From the NCBI GenBank assembly GCA_963682175.1, contig OY821779.1, positions 3,670,501-3,734,500 of the forward strand: 64,000 nucleotides of DNA. Reading direction: 5' to 3'. Position numbers and translations under genes: made by a program. Shown in pieces: positions 12,184 to 24,388 of the stretch. Position 1 is the stretch's first letter. Each line of letters starts with the position of its first letter. Source of the stretch: Triglochin maritima (Eukaryota > Streptophyta > Magnoliopsida > Alismatales > Juncaginaceae). Below the pieces are notes generated by a model, which made no database searches, was not told the DNA's origin, and was given only the letters and a program-made list of their open reading frames with translations.

Positions 12184-13420
12184 TTCCAGTTGTTTTGTTT
12201 CCAAGTTCTTTTGAAGATTAATGATGTAGATTCTGAAACCATCAAAAATACACGTCAAGCTTGCAATTTTTCTACGTTTGATAAGTAATTATCAGTATTA
12301 AATTAACTAACAATTTTGCTATTGATCACTATAGAATCCGTAAAGATGGTGATTGATTATGCATAAATTGATGAACTATCGTCTATTGGTGTTTACCATA
12401 ATTGTATCGACGTCAAGATATAAAAATATTGGAATTGAATGCTAAAGGAAAGATTGGATGTATCAATGTAATTCAGATAGGTGCGAAGATATTGTTATAA
12501 ATAAAATAACAAGATTTAAGTAGGGTAAAATCTCATCAGTACTCGATTACCTTCAAGTATGGCCAATAATGACTCTATAATATATACTCTCAGGAGAATT
12601 TGTGTGTATTTTCTACTTCCTTTAATCCATTTAATATGCACTGACCCTTCCCAAATCGCAACACTAAATTATCACGTTTCTTTGAAAATTAAACCCTCTC
12701 TCTCTTTAGGGGAGATGTTACAATTTCTGGTTAGGAAGACACAAGTTGTACGAGTATTGTTTTTAAATAGAATATAATGTTAACAAAATCGATAAGAGGT
12801 AAAGTGTAAGGTTGTCAGGAATCCAAGAGGACATAATCCAAAACTGATGGATAGCTAACGGGGTAATTATCGAAATTGTGTGGAGGGATTCGAATTAGGA
12901 GGGATAAAAATCCAAATTCATAAATACATATGTAGGCAAAATAAAAAAATACAACGGAGTCAAATTAGTTATACTCACCTTATAACTTGGTATTTCTACC
13001 ATTTTTTAATGTGATCGTGGCTTGAAAGGCTTGAACATTTTCAGGTGGATGAAGTCCTAATGCTTGTATTTTCTAGTTATATTGATTGGTTGACCAATTC
13101 TTTAAATGTTACATAGTACACGTTAATAGTTAGGGGTCTCTGCTGGTTCTTTTCCTAACTTCCGAGACATCTTATGTGGTGAAGAGAAAAGTGATATGAA
13201 GAGAAAGTTGTGTTAAAAGAGTGAAATGATGAGTTATATTAGTAGAAAGTGTAGATGGTCAAAATGGTAATCTTACAGACGATTTAAGTAGTTTTACGAC
13301 GATTTAACACAATCAGTCCAGTGATAAGCGGAGACGACGGCCCACGTAGGCATATCCGCTCACAAAACCCGGACGGACGGACCGACCCTGTTTAGGTTCC
13401 CCTCGCCACTCCCCTATTCC
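12184..13420. other. spacer and promoter region of the 13421-20170 gene
   Basis: AT-rich and without a supportable gene. The final 150 bases turn GC-rich and merge into the coding start at 13421. Confidence 0.5.
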
Positions 13421-15413
13421 ATGGCCGCCGTCGTCCACTTCCCCACTCCTCTCCGGACCAGTCCCGACCCCCCTCTCCCCTTCCCCACACCAAAACATCA
13501 CCTCTCCCTCCGCGCACCCCGTCAGGCTCTCGTCTCCCCTCTAAAAACCCGCCGGTCCGCCTTCGTTCGCGGTCGCGAACAACAGAAGGCGTTGAGCTCT
13601 CGACAGCAGGCGTTGGTTCACAGAAGAGGCGCCGGTGAGTGCGTGTGGACTTTGTTCGGGTTTGCTTCTAAGAATGTGGAGTTTGATCGGGGTTGTTTCG
13701 TGCAGGAACGTGCGATCCCGAGTTGAGGTTGGTTCTCGAACTCGCCACGGATGAAGAACTGTTTGAGATCGAGAGCATCTTGTTTAGTCGCAGGTGTGTT
13801 TTTTCGGGATTTTTTTTCATCGCAAATTTACGAGATAGTTTGATCTTTGAAGTGTTATTCGAAATCCACGTAAAGACGAGGTTAAGATAAAAGTAGGATG
13901 TAAGTTTAATTAAGCGATCACTGGATGCGTCAAATTTGTATCTCAAATGCTGGAAAGAAAGAGCAGATTTCCCGATCGTGCTCATACTTGAACGTTTATG
14001 TATAGTCAGAAAAGAGGCAGAAACTGAAATATGAGTGTTTCTTCACCAATACCTCTAGAATATATTTCTGTTTTGCACAGTAGCTTAGAGATATCACCCA
14101 TATGCAAATTGTACACCGTCATGGGTATAAGACGGGTGGAACATAGGGTATGCAAAGTTTCATCCACAAAACAGGCTTGTGGTTTGCATTCCGAAGCATA
14201 CATGTTGATGTGGTATAACCTTCTGTTGATGCATATTTGTAATCGAAATAAGTATACTGCTCGTGTTTGAAAGTTGCCTGTTTCATGCCTCAGGCTGGCT
14301 CGTTTTTAGATTTGTTAGGAGGATTAAGGAAAGTACCACTGCATACTGTGTAATTCTTTCTTTTCAAGTATTTTAACTTTCTTGGCCTTGGGATACTAAT
14401 TTAATGGTCATGGTATCACTATCTTTTTAAAGACAGAGAGGTGGTATTGTCATCCTTACATCTAGATTAACATTAACACCTGTCTTTTAACTATCTGCAT
14501 GTCAGTTACCATATGCTTTTGAGTGAAATCTGAAACATATTTCTTTGGCTGCAGCTTCTCCAGTCCTTTGTTGAAATCAATAGTCGACAGACCTGATATG
14601 GACTATGCATTGGACGTGGATGATGTAGAAGAAAGGGAAAAATTTATAGACCATCTTGAATCACGATTCTTTTTTCTTGCAGCAGATTCTGGTTCCACAC
14701 TAAGGTTGTGAAAAGTTTGTGGGTCATCTTGAATCACTTTTATTTTGGCTTGTGCAGTCATTTATTTCACCATACCTAAGTGAGCAATGTATAACTTTTT
14801 CAACTGGATATGTAGTAACGTCTTGCATTGGAACTGTTACCTTGTGCAATATTTTGGCATACAATATGTATACCATAGTGATCATCATCAAGTATTCCAA
14901 TTTGTGATTTTTTTCATTGTCATGCATACAAGAGGTTGGAGGCCATCCTACAGAGAAGTCTTACTCTGTTTGAGGAGAAAGCTACACGTTCCTTGTTCAA
15001 GTAAATTGTCAACGACAGATTTGGAGGTTGAAATTTTCCTTCATCTTTTACGGGAGTACTCAAGGTAAAATTGATATATCTAAGGGTCTGTTTTCCCAAA
15101 GAAAATATTAATATTTCAAATCATTGGATTTATTTGTATTCATTTCACTGTGTTTTAAATTGTTTTTTAACTTCCAAGAGTAGACATTTTCCTTTGAAAA
15201 AAAAACTTCAAAGAAATACCTTTGTACATTGTTGAATAGCTGCACATGTCCCCCCATGTGCTTTACAATTTTGCACTTCTATGTCATGCATGAGATTTTA
15301 GCTTGTTTCTTATGTGATGATAAAACATATTAAATAATGGTGGTTGGTTACGTGTTGTCTGCGGAACGGTTGTTTTCTAAGTTTGAATCCATGCTAACAT
15401 AGCCCCCCCCCCC

Positions 15414-15471
<58 letters not shown>

Positions 15472-18400
15472 GTTTTGAATAGTGTCAAGAATAATGGAAT
15501 AGTGATTGTATTTTACACCCCAACAATAGTATCTCGTTTCTGATCCTTGTGTCAATAGGCGGACTTAAAAGGTCATTTTTAAGATAGCTTCTAAATCTAC
15601 AAATATAAGCATGACCACAAAGAATAGTTTCCACAATTATTTTACTAGCCTATTTTTAAGATGGCGAATATTATACTATTGTCGTTTGGCAGATTGTAGA
15701 TTAAAGTTAGGTACGTTTTGACTTATTCCACGTCTTTGCAGTTCCGAAAGTAGCTCAATTCATCTTCCTTGGTATTCGAACGTGGAGAATAATCTTGAGC
15801 TAGGGCTAAACCATTGGAAGGTGGATGCTTTTGCTGCAGTGAAAGTTGGGGCGAAGGAGGTTCAACAAATGATTTTGAAGGTCATCTCTGGCCTTTAATT
15901 TCTATTTGTATTATAATATATAGAGAATGTTATCTTTAAAGGTGTTCTTGTTCTTGACTTCTTTTCAAGACAAAAAAGTGCATCATCTGTCCTTTTCATT
16001 AACATTACATTGACATCCATCATCTTTCTTCAGGGCGGAAGTATCTTAACCTTGGAGAATTTTTTTCAGTTGGTACGGAAGAAATCTACTTTTATGTTCT
16101 ATGCTTGAGCTCACTTTTCACTTTTATTTGTTGTTGTTTTTCTTTTTGGTAGTTTGCAAAGAGACTATCTAGAAAGATGCTGGTAGCAGCGGCAGATTAT
16201 CAAATAAAGCGTGAAGTCATTAAGAAAGTATGCATTTTCAAACTCTTTGTTTTTTTATAATGTGGAGTTTGATGAACCTTGTAAGCATTCTTCTTTTTTA
16301 GATGTAGGAGGATATTGGTGTATTTGTGTTTTTAATGTGATTCTCTGATATATATCAGATGATCTGAGTGAGAAAACAACAGTGTCAAAGAGGCGGAAAT
16401 GAATTTGAGGATATCTCTTGTGGATTCGTTAAGATTAAGACGTTAAAGAGATGTTGCGTATAGATATCGATAAATATCGATAAAGGTAGGTTGCATATGC
16501 TGAAAAATGGCAGTCTGCAAATTGTCACATCATCTGACACTTGCAATTATTCAGCAGACATTTGAACCCTGCGTTATCCTCGTGGGAAAAAATATTAGGC
16601 CATGATAATAAGAATCGCATGTTAAGCAAGAGTGGTTCTATGAATAACTTTAATGGCAGGGAACATGAGGTTGTTGAATATTGGCTTATATTTGTTAAGG
16701 AAGCAAGTCCAGGAAGAGTCGGTCAACCAGATTGGATTCGGTCTACCGACACACAACCCAGGAAATTTCGACGAAGACGGGTCGGTCTGCCGAATTGGAT
16801 TCGGTCCACCGAACCGAGGATTCCAGACATTCCGTGTGCAGCTGGGATCGGACGACCGAATTGGATTCGGTCTACCGTCAGAAAGCAAGTGACACTTCGA
16901 AACAACGGGTTCGGTAAACTGTTGAAAAGATTTTGGTGTTCCGAGAATCTAAAAGTGTCTGGACAATTTGACACGGTCCACCGAGAGGTTCTCGGTCGAC
17001 CGAAGGATTGTTGGAGAATTCGTTAGTTCGTGGAAGAATCGTTCTCGCGGTCTACCGAGCTGCGTGAGAAGCGTTCCCTCGGTCAACCGGGAATGATTCA
17101 ATTAATTGAATCGGAACAAGAATCACTCCTGTTGAAGCACGCACGGTTAACCGAACGAGCATCGGTTAACCGTGTCCCCACGAATAGTTCTGTTCGGTTT
17201 TGCTTAATTGTAGCTTTGTTTTTTAGTCTATAAAAGGACTTGTTTGCTCTTAGTCTTATATCATATTGCATACAACATAGTTTCCTTCATTGTGAGTTGA
17301 GAGATTAAGACTAGAGATAGATCTAGAGTGATTTGGATGACCTATTCCCTCCATATACTTGTAATCTCGGTTGCTTCTCTTGTTGGAGAAGCGAAAGAAG
17401 GAAAGAAAACCCGCAGGATACCCTCCAAGGACGTAGGCACGTTGCCGAACCTTGTAAATCGCGTGTGTCGTGGTTGTTTCAGGTGTGCATTTGTGTTTGC
17501 TTGTTTATTTCCATCTTATTAGTGTTCTTGTTGCAATTGAGTTTGGGAGAGAGTCCGAAGTTAATTCCGCAATCAATATTTGGTATACGTGGTGCATTTA
17601 ATCCGTGTTTCGTATAAGTGCATTGTTAGATCCCCCTCCCAACAGAGGTTGTCATAACTAGATACTCACTTGGGTAAGGATGGCCATGTGCATAACAATC
17701 AGTCACAAAACATTAGGCTAGTTAAAGGAAGAAAATACAAATTGTGCTTGAGCGAGGATTGTTTTACGAATAATTTCATTATGTTGTACAAAACTAAGTA
17801 AAATAAAGCAAATATTATCTGGGGGAAGCCTGTGACGCAGTGGTAAGGTCGCTGCTTTGTGACCAAGGATCAGGGGTTTAAGCATAGGAACAACCTTTTC
17901 ACAAAGCGCAATCAAAAGGTTTTGAAGAATGTATCCTTTCCCAACCATTCGATTTTGCAGTATAGTGACATAAAATTTCATGATGGCAATCCATTTGTCT
18001 TCACACTACTATTTTTGCCTTTTCATTTGAGCATCGTGGCTAATTTGCCCATAATCCTGGGAGTGGTAGCATAGGTATGATACAGTGTCCCAGTGATGGT
18101 TTCAAGTGGTATGCATCTTATGTGGTTGTTCTACTCTTGGTCTCTTCTGGTTGTGCTCTGCACATGTTTATACACTTTTTGCCATGTAATTTAGCACCAG
18201 TATCCATATATTTTTTGTAAAAAAATATTTATTTGAAACTTGATTTTTACACATCATTAACAAGATGTTGGAATTATTTGAAACTTCGAATTCTTTTGGA
18301 TTTGAGAGTTGTAACTTTCTTGATATCTGTTTTAGGTGGCTTTAAATTCTACTACGGTAAAATTGATTTCTCAATAATTTGTTCATTGTTTATTCTTTGT

Positions 18401-20170
18401 TTGTTTTAGGGTGGGCAGATTGCAGCCATGAACTTGGAATCCAGAACTGCACTGCTCGCTTCAAGATTGGTCAGTACACACACACACACTAACTAACTAA
18501 TATAAAGCATCAAGGACTGATTTTTAGTTCATTCCAGAACTAAATGCTCGTTTTCTCAAGAAATAGATGATATTACCAAATAATGGAATCATTATGGTTG
18601 TGACTTTTTATATCTCATGACATGATGCCACAGGGTTTTGCTAGTGCTGCGTCAAGGTATCTGGGACTGCGAAACCTGATGAAGCTGGCTGGTCCATTGT
18701 ATGGAATATCTTTCACTTCTATGCCTTTTCAAATTTCAATCTTTATCAAGTAGTTGTACTCATCTTCAATGGTGTACTTTACTGACTTAACAGTTTTTGT
18801 TTTGAGATTTGTATTTTTGGTCATCCATGTCCTTAATAAATCTAGCATATTACTTGTAATCGGGTGAATTTCTAGTATCATCAATTATTTCCTTTCTACG
18901 AACATTGAACCTTCAACCACCAAATTATCACTTAGTATCCTTGACTTTGTGATTGCAATTTTTTTGTTAATTTTACATCCGATGACGATTTTTTTGTTGG
19001 TTATGTTAGTTCGTCTTTTTCACGTTCAACTACAATTTTTCATCTACACCCTCACAAGCACCATATTAATCTACACAATAGCTTACTATTGGAATCTTGA
19101 CCTTAAACTACATCGATGGAAGTTGATGCATTTTTTATAAGTAATGTGAATTGACATTTTAATTTGATAATTTAGTAATTTGAGATAGAAGAATCTTGAT
19201 AAGCCATATGATGGCTTTGTGGGAATTTGTAAGAAATTTACCTTTTCTAATATGTTGCGTCTAGGGTTGTAAACGGCTCGGGGTCGGGGGCGGGGTCGAT
19301 CTGCACCTGACCTGCCATGATTTGGTGGGTTATCGGTCGGATAGTAACCCGCCCCAGAAAACCCACAACCCGCAACCCTCTCCTTTGCGGGTTGGTGGGT
19401 TCTCTCTCCTATTTCAAAAATATGAAAATACTGATAATTCAAAAAACAAATCTAAATAATAATATATTTTAATAAATTAATAAAATTGTGTTTTGGTTAG
19501 TACTTGGGAGGTTTAGATTATGAATTAATAATAATAAACAATAAGTTTTGGAGTGAATTAATAATAATAAACAATAAGTTTTGGAGTGATAAGTTAGATT
19601 ATATATTTATGTTTATATAATATTTTAATATATATTCTTATATTATTTTAGCAGGTTGGCGGGTTCGGGTTTTTGCTCGACCCTAACCTGACCTACTAAG
19701 GAAGTAGGTTAACGGGTTCGGGTTTTTGTTCGACCCTAACCCGACCTACTAAGGAAGCAGGTTTATTTTCTCAACGGGTTGTAAAATTACGACCCTAACC
19801 CGGATCCATCGGGTCGGGTTTTGTGGGTTGGTGGGTTTGACCTGCCCTATTTACAACCCTAGTTGCGTCGCATCCAAATGACATGCACCAGTTTCTTTTA
19901 GTGTACCTTCTCGTCTAATAGTTATTTAAAATCATTTGTTATTGATTGTGTCATATGACCTCTAGGCTTTGGGGAACATTTCTTGCGGATATGGTCATTC
20001 AAATGCTTGGGACGGATTACGCTAGAATATTACGAGCAATATATGCCCTTGCTCAGGTGAGTTTTCTTTCCTCTGCAATATTTATGAGGTGTAAACTATA
20101 TGCTAACTTACCCTTGTTCTTGCAGATTCGCCTTACACGGCAACATAAGGGGATATCTAACTGCAGCTGA
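13421..20170 (+). CDS. probable plastid protein of unknown function (YaaW/UPF0174-like?)
   Basis: Eleven exons: 13421-13634, 13706-13793, 14555-14704, 14933-15064, 15742-15880, 16034-16072, 16153-16227, 18410-18469, 18634-18698, 19966-20056 and 20126-20170. They join in frame to 365 residues with GT...AG borders throughout. The first 70 residues are rich in Ser, Arg and Pro with few acids, as in a chloroplast transit peptide. The mature part starts near CDPELRLVLELATDEEL, is mostly helical-looking, and ends with a basic tail. The C-terminal 100 residues (GGQIAAMN, then Gly/Ala/Leu-rich, then ARILRAIYALAQIRL) resemble in pattern the bacterial YaaW/UPF0174 proteins. That is a recollection, not a search result, and no activity is known. 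Introns 7 and 9 have grown by transposon insertion (solo LTR, SINE head, hAT element). No frame damage is seen, so the gene looks functional. Confidence 0.8.
15403..15469 (+). repeat. compound microsatellite: C run then (AC)n
   Basis: A run of 28 cytosines (15403-15430) passes directly into about 19 AC repeats (15431-15469). It lies in intron 4 of the 13421-20170 gene. It should be highly length-variable. Confidence 0.95.
16672..17644 (+). mobile_element. solo LTR, family A copy 2, inside intron 7
   Basis: A 973-bp LTR bounded by TGTTG and CAACA, with identical 5-bp target duplications GAGGT at 16667-16671 and 17645-17649. It matches copy 1 along its length, with the TATA box at 17229-17236. 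Its U3 region carries three exact 10-9-10 palindrome pairs at 16720-16748, 16783-16811 and 16849-16877. It sits in intron 7 (16228-18409) of the plastid-protein gene in the same orientation as the gene. Its promoter and polyadenylation signals could therefore affect host transcripts. Confidence 0.94.
17819..17905 (+). mobile_element. SINE head, Au-SINE-like, in intron 7
   Basis: The stretch reads like the tRNA-derived 5' part of the plant Au SINE. A GTGACGCAGTGGTAAGG box A is followed about 30 bases later by a degenerate box B near GGGGTTTAAGC. I cannot define the 3' end or a target duplication, so the element is partial or diverged. It lies about 175 bases after the solo LTR in the same intron. 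Confidence 0.6.
19262..19861. mobile_element. non-autonomous hAT-type element in intron 9
   Basis: A 600-bp element with 12-bp terminal inverted repeats (TAGGGTTGTAAA / TTTACAACCCTA). It is flanked by a perfect 8-bp target duplication GTTGCGTC at 19254-19261 and 19862-19869. The 8-bp duplication and TAGGG termini fit the hAT superfamily. It has no transposase. Inside is a 53-bp tandem duplication (units starting 19651, 19704 and, partly, 19757). The ends are rich in cgggt/acccg words. It occupies nearly half of intron 9 (18699-19965). Confidence 0.92.
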
Positions 20171-21648
20171 GCTTTCAACTTAGTGCCAGCCATTGCATTT
20201 CTGTTCAGATGTATAGTTGTTGCCAGAAATTCTTAGCATTCTTGTTTACTAATGAAATGATAAAACATTGGAAGTTATTTAATGGTGCCACGGAAGTAAA
20301 TTTTGAGATGGTGTTCTTGTACAGAATCGTTGGCTGGTTATAGATTTTTCTGAGTTCCCTCTTGTTCAAATTGATGCCCATGATTTTAGCAAAAAGTGTT
20401 CAAATAGTTGCTTTGAGGTTGGCAAGTATTCATAAGTCTAGATGGTTTGAGGAGCAGCGATGTCATGGTTCTCATCGACCTATGTTGATGGAAAGTGACA
20501 TGAAGAATGGATACTTTCGAAATGATTATATTCTAGGATCTAGTGGAAGAAGCAACAACTTGTTTACTGATGAGTTTTGCTGATTCTGATATATTCGAGT
20601 TGTCGAGTGTATATCATCTGTTCGTACTCTTCTGTTGGTATCTGTATCATATTGCAAGTTAATTGTGATGTGTAATCACATGAAAGATTCTCTTCACAGG
20701 ATATATCATGTCTCACAGGATAAGTGTTTTACCACCATGGAGACTTAAGACTGTATGAGACTTGTTTTCACCAAGAAAGGGCATTTATTGATTTACGTCT
20801 AAAGAAAACATGAACAATGCATGAAGAACCTTCATTCTGCCCAAACATACTTTGGATATCGTTGTTCATTTATGGAAGCTTGGGTTGACAACTTTTAGGT
20901 GTTGACCATCGGTCAAGAAATAATGGTGGAGGACTACAGACCTGATGACTTGTACTACATACATTGATAAAAGATACCAACAGGTTTATGGAATGTGGAT
21001 CAACAATTCACTATTAATAATTGAAATTAATTGACTTGTACTACTTACATTGATAAAAGATTGATTCCATACATCCGCAATCAGGAATCCAAGGACTTCT
21101 TGAATGCATCAGGAATCTGTGGGGGTGGTGTGCTACTCAAGAAGCTTTATCCTTCAACTACTTAATATAGTCAAGAAGCAAATATTGCTAGTGTGTGACT
21201 CCATTGAGTCACACATTGAGAACTCTTGCTTCCACGAGAACTGGTGCATTCGGTTCACATTCTTTAATTTATTTTCAAATTTAAAATAAATATGGACCCC
21301 ACACCTAATATATTGATATAAAAAAATACATCCTTGGAATTGTGAAAACTATTTATTTTACATCCCTCGTACTGTCACACAGTCATCCGTGATGGTTGAC
21401 AAAGGTCAACAGATTACACACATGAAATCCCTTGTTAAGTCACGTCATCTATAAGTCAGTAAATAATCTTTAACCAATACAATTAGCATTTTGAAACAGA
21501 CCAGAGAGCTGATGAGCACAGACAAACATCTGCACCGAACAGACCGACCCTAAACCAACAGACCCTTTTGTTCCTCCATTGTCCCTTCCCTTTTCTTCCT
21601 CATTCCGCACTAACCAACATTGGAAACATCATCGCCGTTTCTTCTTCA
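20171..21648. other. 3' flank of plastid-protein gene and BPC promoter region
   Basis: No supportable gene. The first few hundred bases probably hold the 3'UTR of the 13421-20170 gene. An open frame at 20362-20583 has no recognisable domain. The last 200 bases are pyrimidine-rich and likely include the transcription start and first non-coding exon of the BPC gene. Confidence 0.5.
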
Positions 21649-21649
21649 A

Positions 21650-21974
21650 GTAAGCCTCCTCTCTCCTTCTCTATCATTAAAAACAAGTTCCTTTTTGTTT
21701 CCTAAACGAGTAGATCTGTCCTTGTTTCGACTTCGAACACCCAAAGATCCCATATTTTTGCGTCGAAATCCACAATGTGAGCGACTAGGGTTGATATTCT
21801 GGTCTCGTTTTGGTTTCTGGGTGGAATTAGGGTTTCGCCGTAGATCCCTTTTTTGGCGTGTTAGCGTTTGGAAAGCTAAATGGACGGTTGGTAGTTGGCA
21901 AAGCATGCAATGTGGGTGAAAAAGTTTGAATCTTTGTGGTTAATTTGAGGATTTGGGTGTTTGATTGGTTTCAG
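21650..21974 (+). other. predicted 5'UTR intron of the BPC gene
   Basis: A GTAAGC donor at 21650 and a TTTCAG acceptor ending at 21974, nine bases before the ATG, outline a leader intron of 325 bases. Leader introns are common in BPC genes. The call rests on splice-site consensus only. Confidence 0.5.
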
Positions 21975-21983
21975 GAGGTTGTT

Positions 21984-22811
21984 ATGGACGATGACGGAAG
22001 TTTGGGTATTAGGAATTGGGGGTACTATGATCAGTCCACTAAGAACAATTTGGGGTTGCAGCTCATGCCCTCCATGGCGGCGCCCGATCGGGACGTCAAG
22101 CCTCTGATCTCCAACGCGGCCACTTTTCTTCGTAACGAGAGCGCTATCAATGAGCTGCCTATTTCGATGGATTTCGTTAGAGACGGATTCATGCACCAGA
22201 GGGACAACAGGATCATGCCGATGTTGCATGGGACCCACTACAATTACGCGATGTTCTCTGATGCTGCTGTTTATAATTTTCCGATGCTGCCACAACCGGA
22301 CCGCCCGAAGGAAGAGAAACCCCTTCAGGTTGAAGAGCCTATTGCTCGAAAAGGTACAGCTTTGAAGAAGAGATCTCAGGGCCAAGGCCGCCCCAAGGCT
22401 CCGAAACCGACAAAGCCCAAGAAAGCCCCTGCACCGAGAGACGAAATGAGTAATGCTTTGGTGGTTCCACGAGGGAGGGCTACGAGGAACGTGATCATTA
22501 ATGGAATTGATTTGGATATTTCCACAGTTCCAACCCCTGTTTGCACTTGCACGGGTGTGCCACAGCCTTGCTATAGGTGGGGTGTTGGTGGGTGGCAGTC
22601 TGCATGCTGTACTACAAGTATCTCGATGCATCCTCTTCCCATGAGCACAAAAAGGCGAGGCTCAAGGATTGCAGGACGGAAGATGAGCTTGGGAGCGTTC
22701 ACAAAGGTGTTGGAGAAACTCGCTGGGGAAGGGTACAATCTTTCGAATCCGATTGACTTAAAGACCCACTGGGCGAAGCATGGAACAAACAAGTTTGTGA
22801 CAATCAGGTAA
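21984..22811 (+). CDS. BPC: BASIC PENTACYSTEINE class I GAGA-binding factor
   Basis: Nuclear transcription factor that binds GA/CT-repeat DNA and recruits Polycomb and other partners to homeotic and growth genes. 275 residues in one coding exon. The N-terminal region has the class I start MDDDGSLGIRNWGYY. The middle (about 120-150) is Lys/Pro-rich and basic, likely the nuclear signal. The C-terminal DNA-binding domain runs from about 155 to the end. Its five invariant cysteines are at 187, 189, 196, 208 and 209, followed by RRGSRIAGRKMS and the conserved end WAKHGTNKFVTIR. An in-frame extension upstream of this ATG exists but would cross the probable leader intron, so 21984 is chosen. Full length and intact. 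The paralogue (BPC1, 2 or 3 type) is not resolved. Confidence 0.95.
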   Translation: MDDDGSLGIRNWGYYDQSTKNNLGLQLMPSMAAPDRDVKPLISNAATFLRNESAINELPISMDFVRDGFMHQRDNRIMPMLHGTHYNYAMFSDAAVYNFPMLPQPDRPKEEKPLQVEEPIARKGTALKKRSQGQGRPKAPKPTKPKKAPAPRDEMSNALVVPRGRATRNVIINGIDLDISTVPTPVCTCTGVPQPCYRWGVGGWQSACCTTSISMHPLPMSTKRRGSRIAGRKMSLGAFTKVLEKLAGEGYNLSNPIDLKTHWAKHGTNKFVTIR

Positions 22812-24388
22812 CTTGTATATTGGTCATGAATGTCTGTGGAGCTTCATGGCTAACTTGTGGCAGTGAACCTCAAATGTTGTTTTATTTTAGGTGTAATGTT
22901 AGAGTCATGAATACATTATCATTGACTTATTGTCTAATGTAGCTGTTCGTTTACCTTTTGTTTTGAACTAATCTGTGAGGAACATTTTCCTTCTAATTTA
23001 GTTAATCTTCAGAGTAAATGATTTGCGGTGTTTGTTGGAACTGCTTTATTCTTTCATTTTCATGGTGATTGTCCTTTTTGTTGCTGGAATATCTTGGATA
23101 AAAGGGCTGCTATAATTTCAACTTAGGATCTAACAACCATCTTAATTTTGTGAAGCTTGGTCTCATACAAGCCCTACTAAATGCGAGGTCTAAATATACT
23201 ACGAGCTCAACTCCATAACAGTCCAGAGGTGAGAGAAATAATACCATTGAGTTCATGTGCGTGTAAGGCTAGCAGGGCTTTAAAACAAGAATCAATGTAT
23301 ACTTTGGTTTGGGAAGATGGAAAACTATTTATTTCCATATCAGTCACTTTGAGTTTCTTCTGAGTGGTTTTGAGAAGTCAAGACTGCCAGAATTCTTATC
23401 TATTCGATTGCCAGAATAGCTTCCATTATTAGAACTATATATAATTAAGTGACGACGTTAGAAAATTTCATTATGTGGAATACAAATGTTTATTAGCTTG
23501 TTGTGACCATCGTCAATGATGCCTGATGTTGCAAGAATTGACTCCATTGCTCGAGTATCTTGGCTTAGCTTATCTCGAACTGACATTGAGACTCTCGCCA
23601 TAAATCGTTTGACCAGTACGAAATTTTAATGCTGTGCATCACTAGACCTTTTGTTGCAAATGACGAAATGGATCATAATCCAGTGTAGACCAGTGTTAAT
23701 CTCTGCCATCACAGCAGCTTTATCATCCAAAGCCAGTTCCAATCAAACTTCTCGATGGTAATGTGTGGTTTGTCTCGAACTTCAGGAGCAACAGGAAGAG
23801 GTTATGCGATAATTGGTCATGATGGAAAAATTGCTGCGAGCTGTAGTTTGCTACTGTAGCATATTCTGGACCAGTTTCTGAATTTAACACGTTTTAAGCT
23901 TCATTTCTCCTTTACCTTTGGCATAGGCCAGTTTTTCTGGAGTTCTTCCCTAACAATGATCGTTTGAACTATCACGTTGATAGAACCACTAGCCTGTTTC
24001 TATCTTATTATCCTGTATCCTGGTGAATTCGACAGAGTAATTTTTTGTTTACATAAAGATAATTATTGTGATTTGTAGTGTCAAACTATGTGCAACCGCT
24101 TTCTGAAAAGTCCAGTACAGATGGAATTTCCTCATATTACAGAGTGCATTCTCGATAGCGTATATATACATGTCTTATTTTTCTAGATCACAAACCATAC
24201 AACATGTTCTCTACAAACTACAACCAAAACTGGAAGATAGGGAACATGACAGACTTAAGGTGGCATCACCAAATAAATAAAAAAAGAAATTGGAACCAAA
24301 ATGCTAGTAAGAAATTCTGAAGTAAATGCTTGAGATGAAACAGGCAAATTGGTTATTTCCCTTTAAACTCCTTGATTCTCTTTTCCAG
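22812..24388. other. spacer between convergent BPC and ANTH genes
   Basis: No supportable gene. It should contain the 3'UTRs of the plus-strand BPC gene and the minus-strand ANTH gene, which converge here. AT-rich, with no clear transposon ends seen. Confidence 0.5.

Noticed and set aside
16541..17026. Plus- and minus-strand frames inside family A copy 2
   Set aside because: Translation of the palindrome pairs gives repeated motifs such as RPNPI and DWIRST, an artefact of the repeat, not a protein.
17819..17905. Possible tRNA gene because of box A and box B like words
   Set aside because: No acceptor stem or anticodon arm can be drawn; the pattern fits a SINE head better.
20362..20583. 73-codon frame after the plastid-protein gene
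   Set aside because: Lies in the probable 3'UTR or flank, with no motif and no link to the upstream frame, which ends in a normal stop at 20170.
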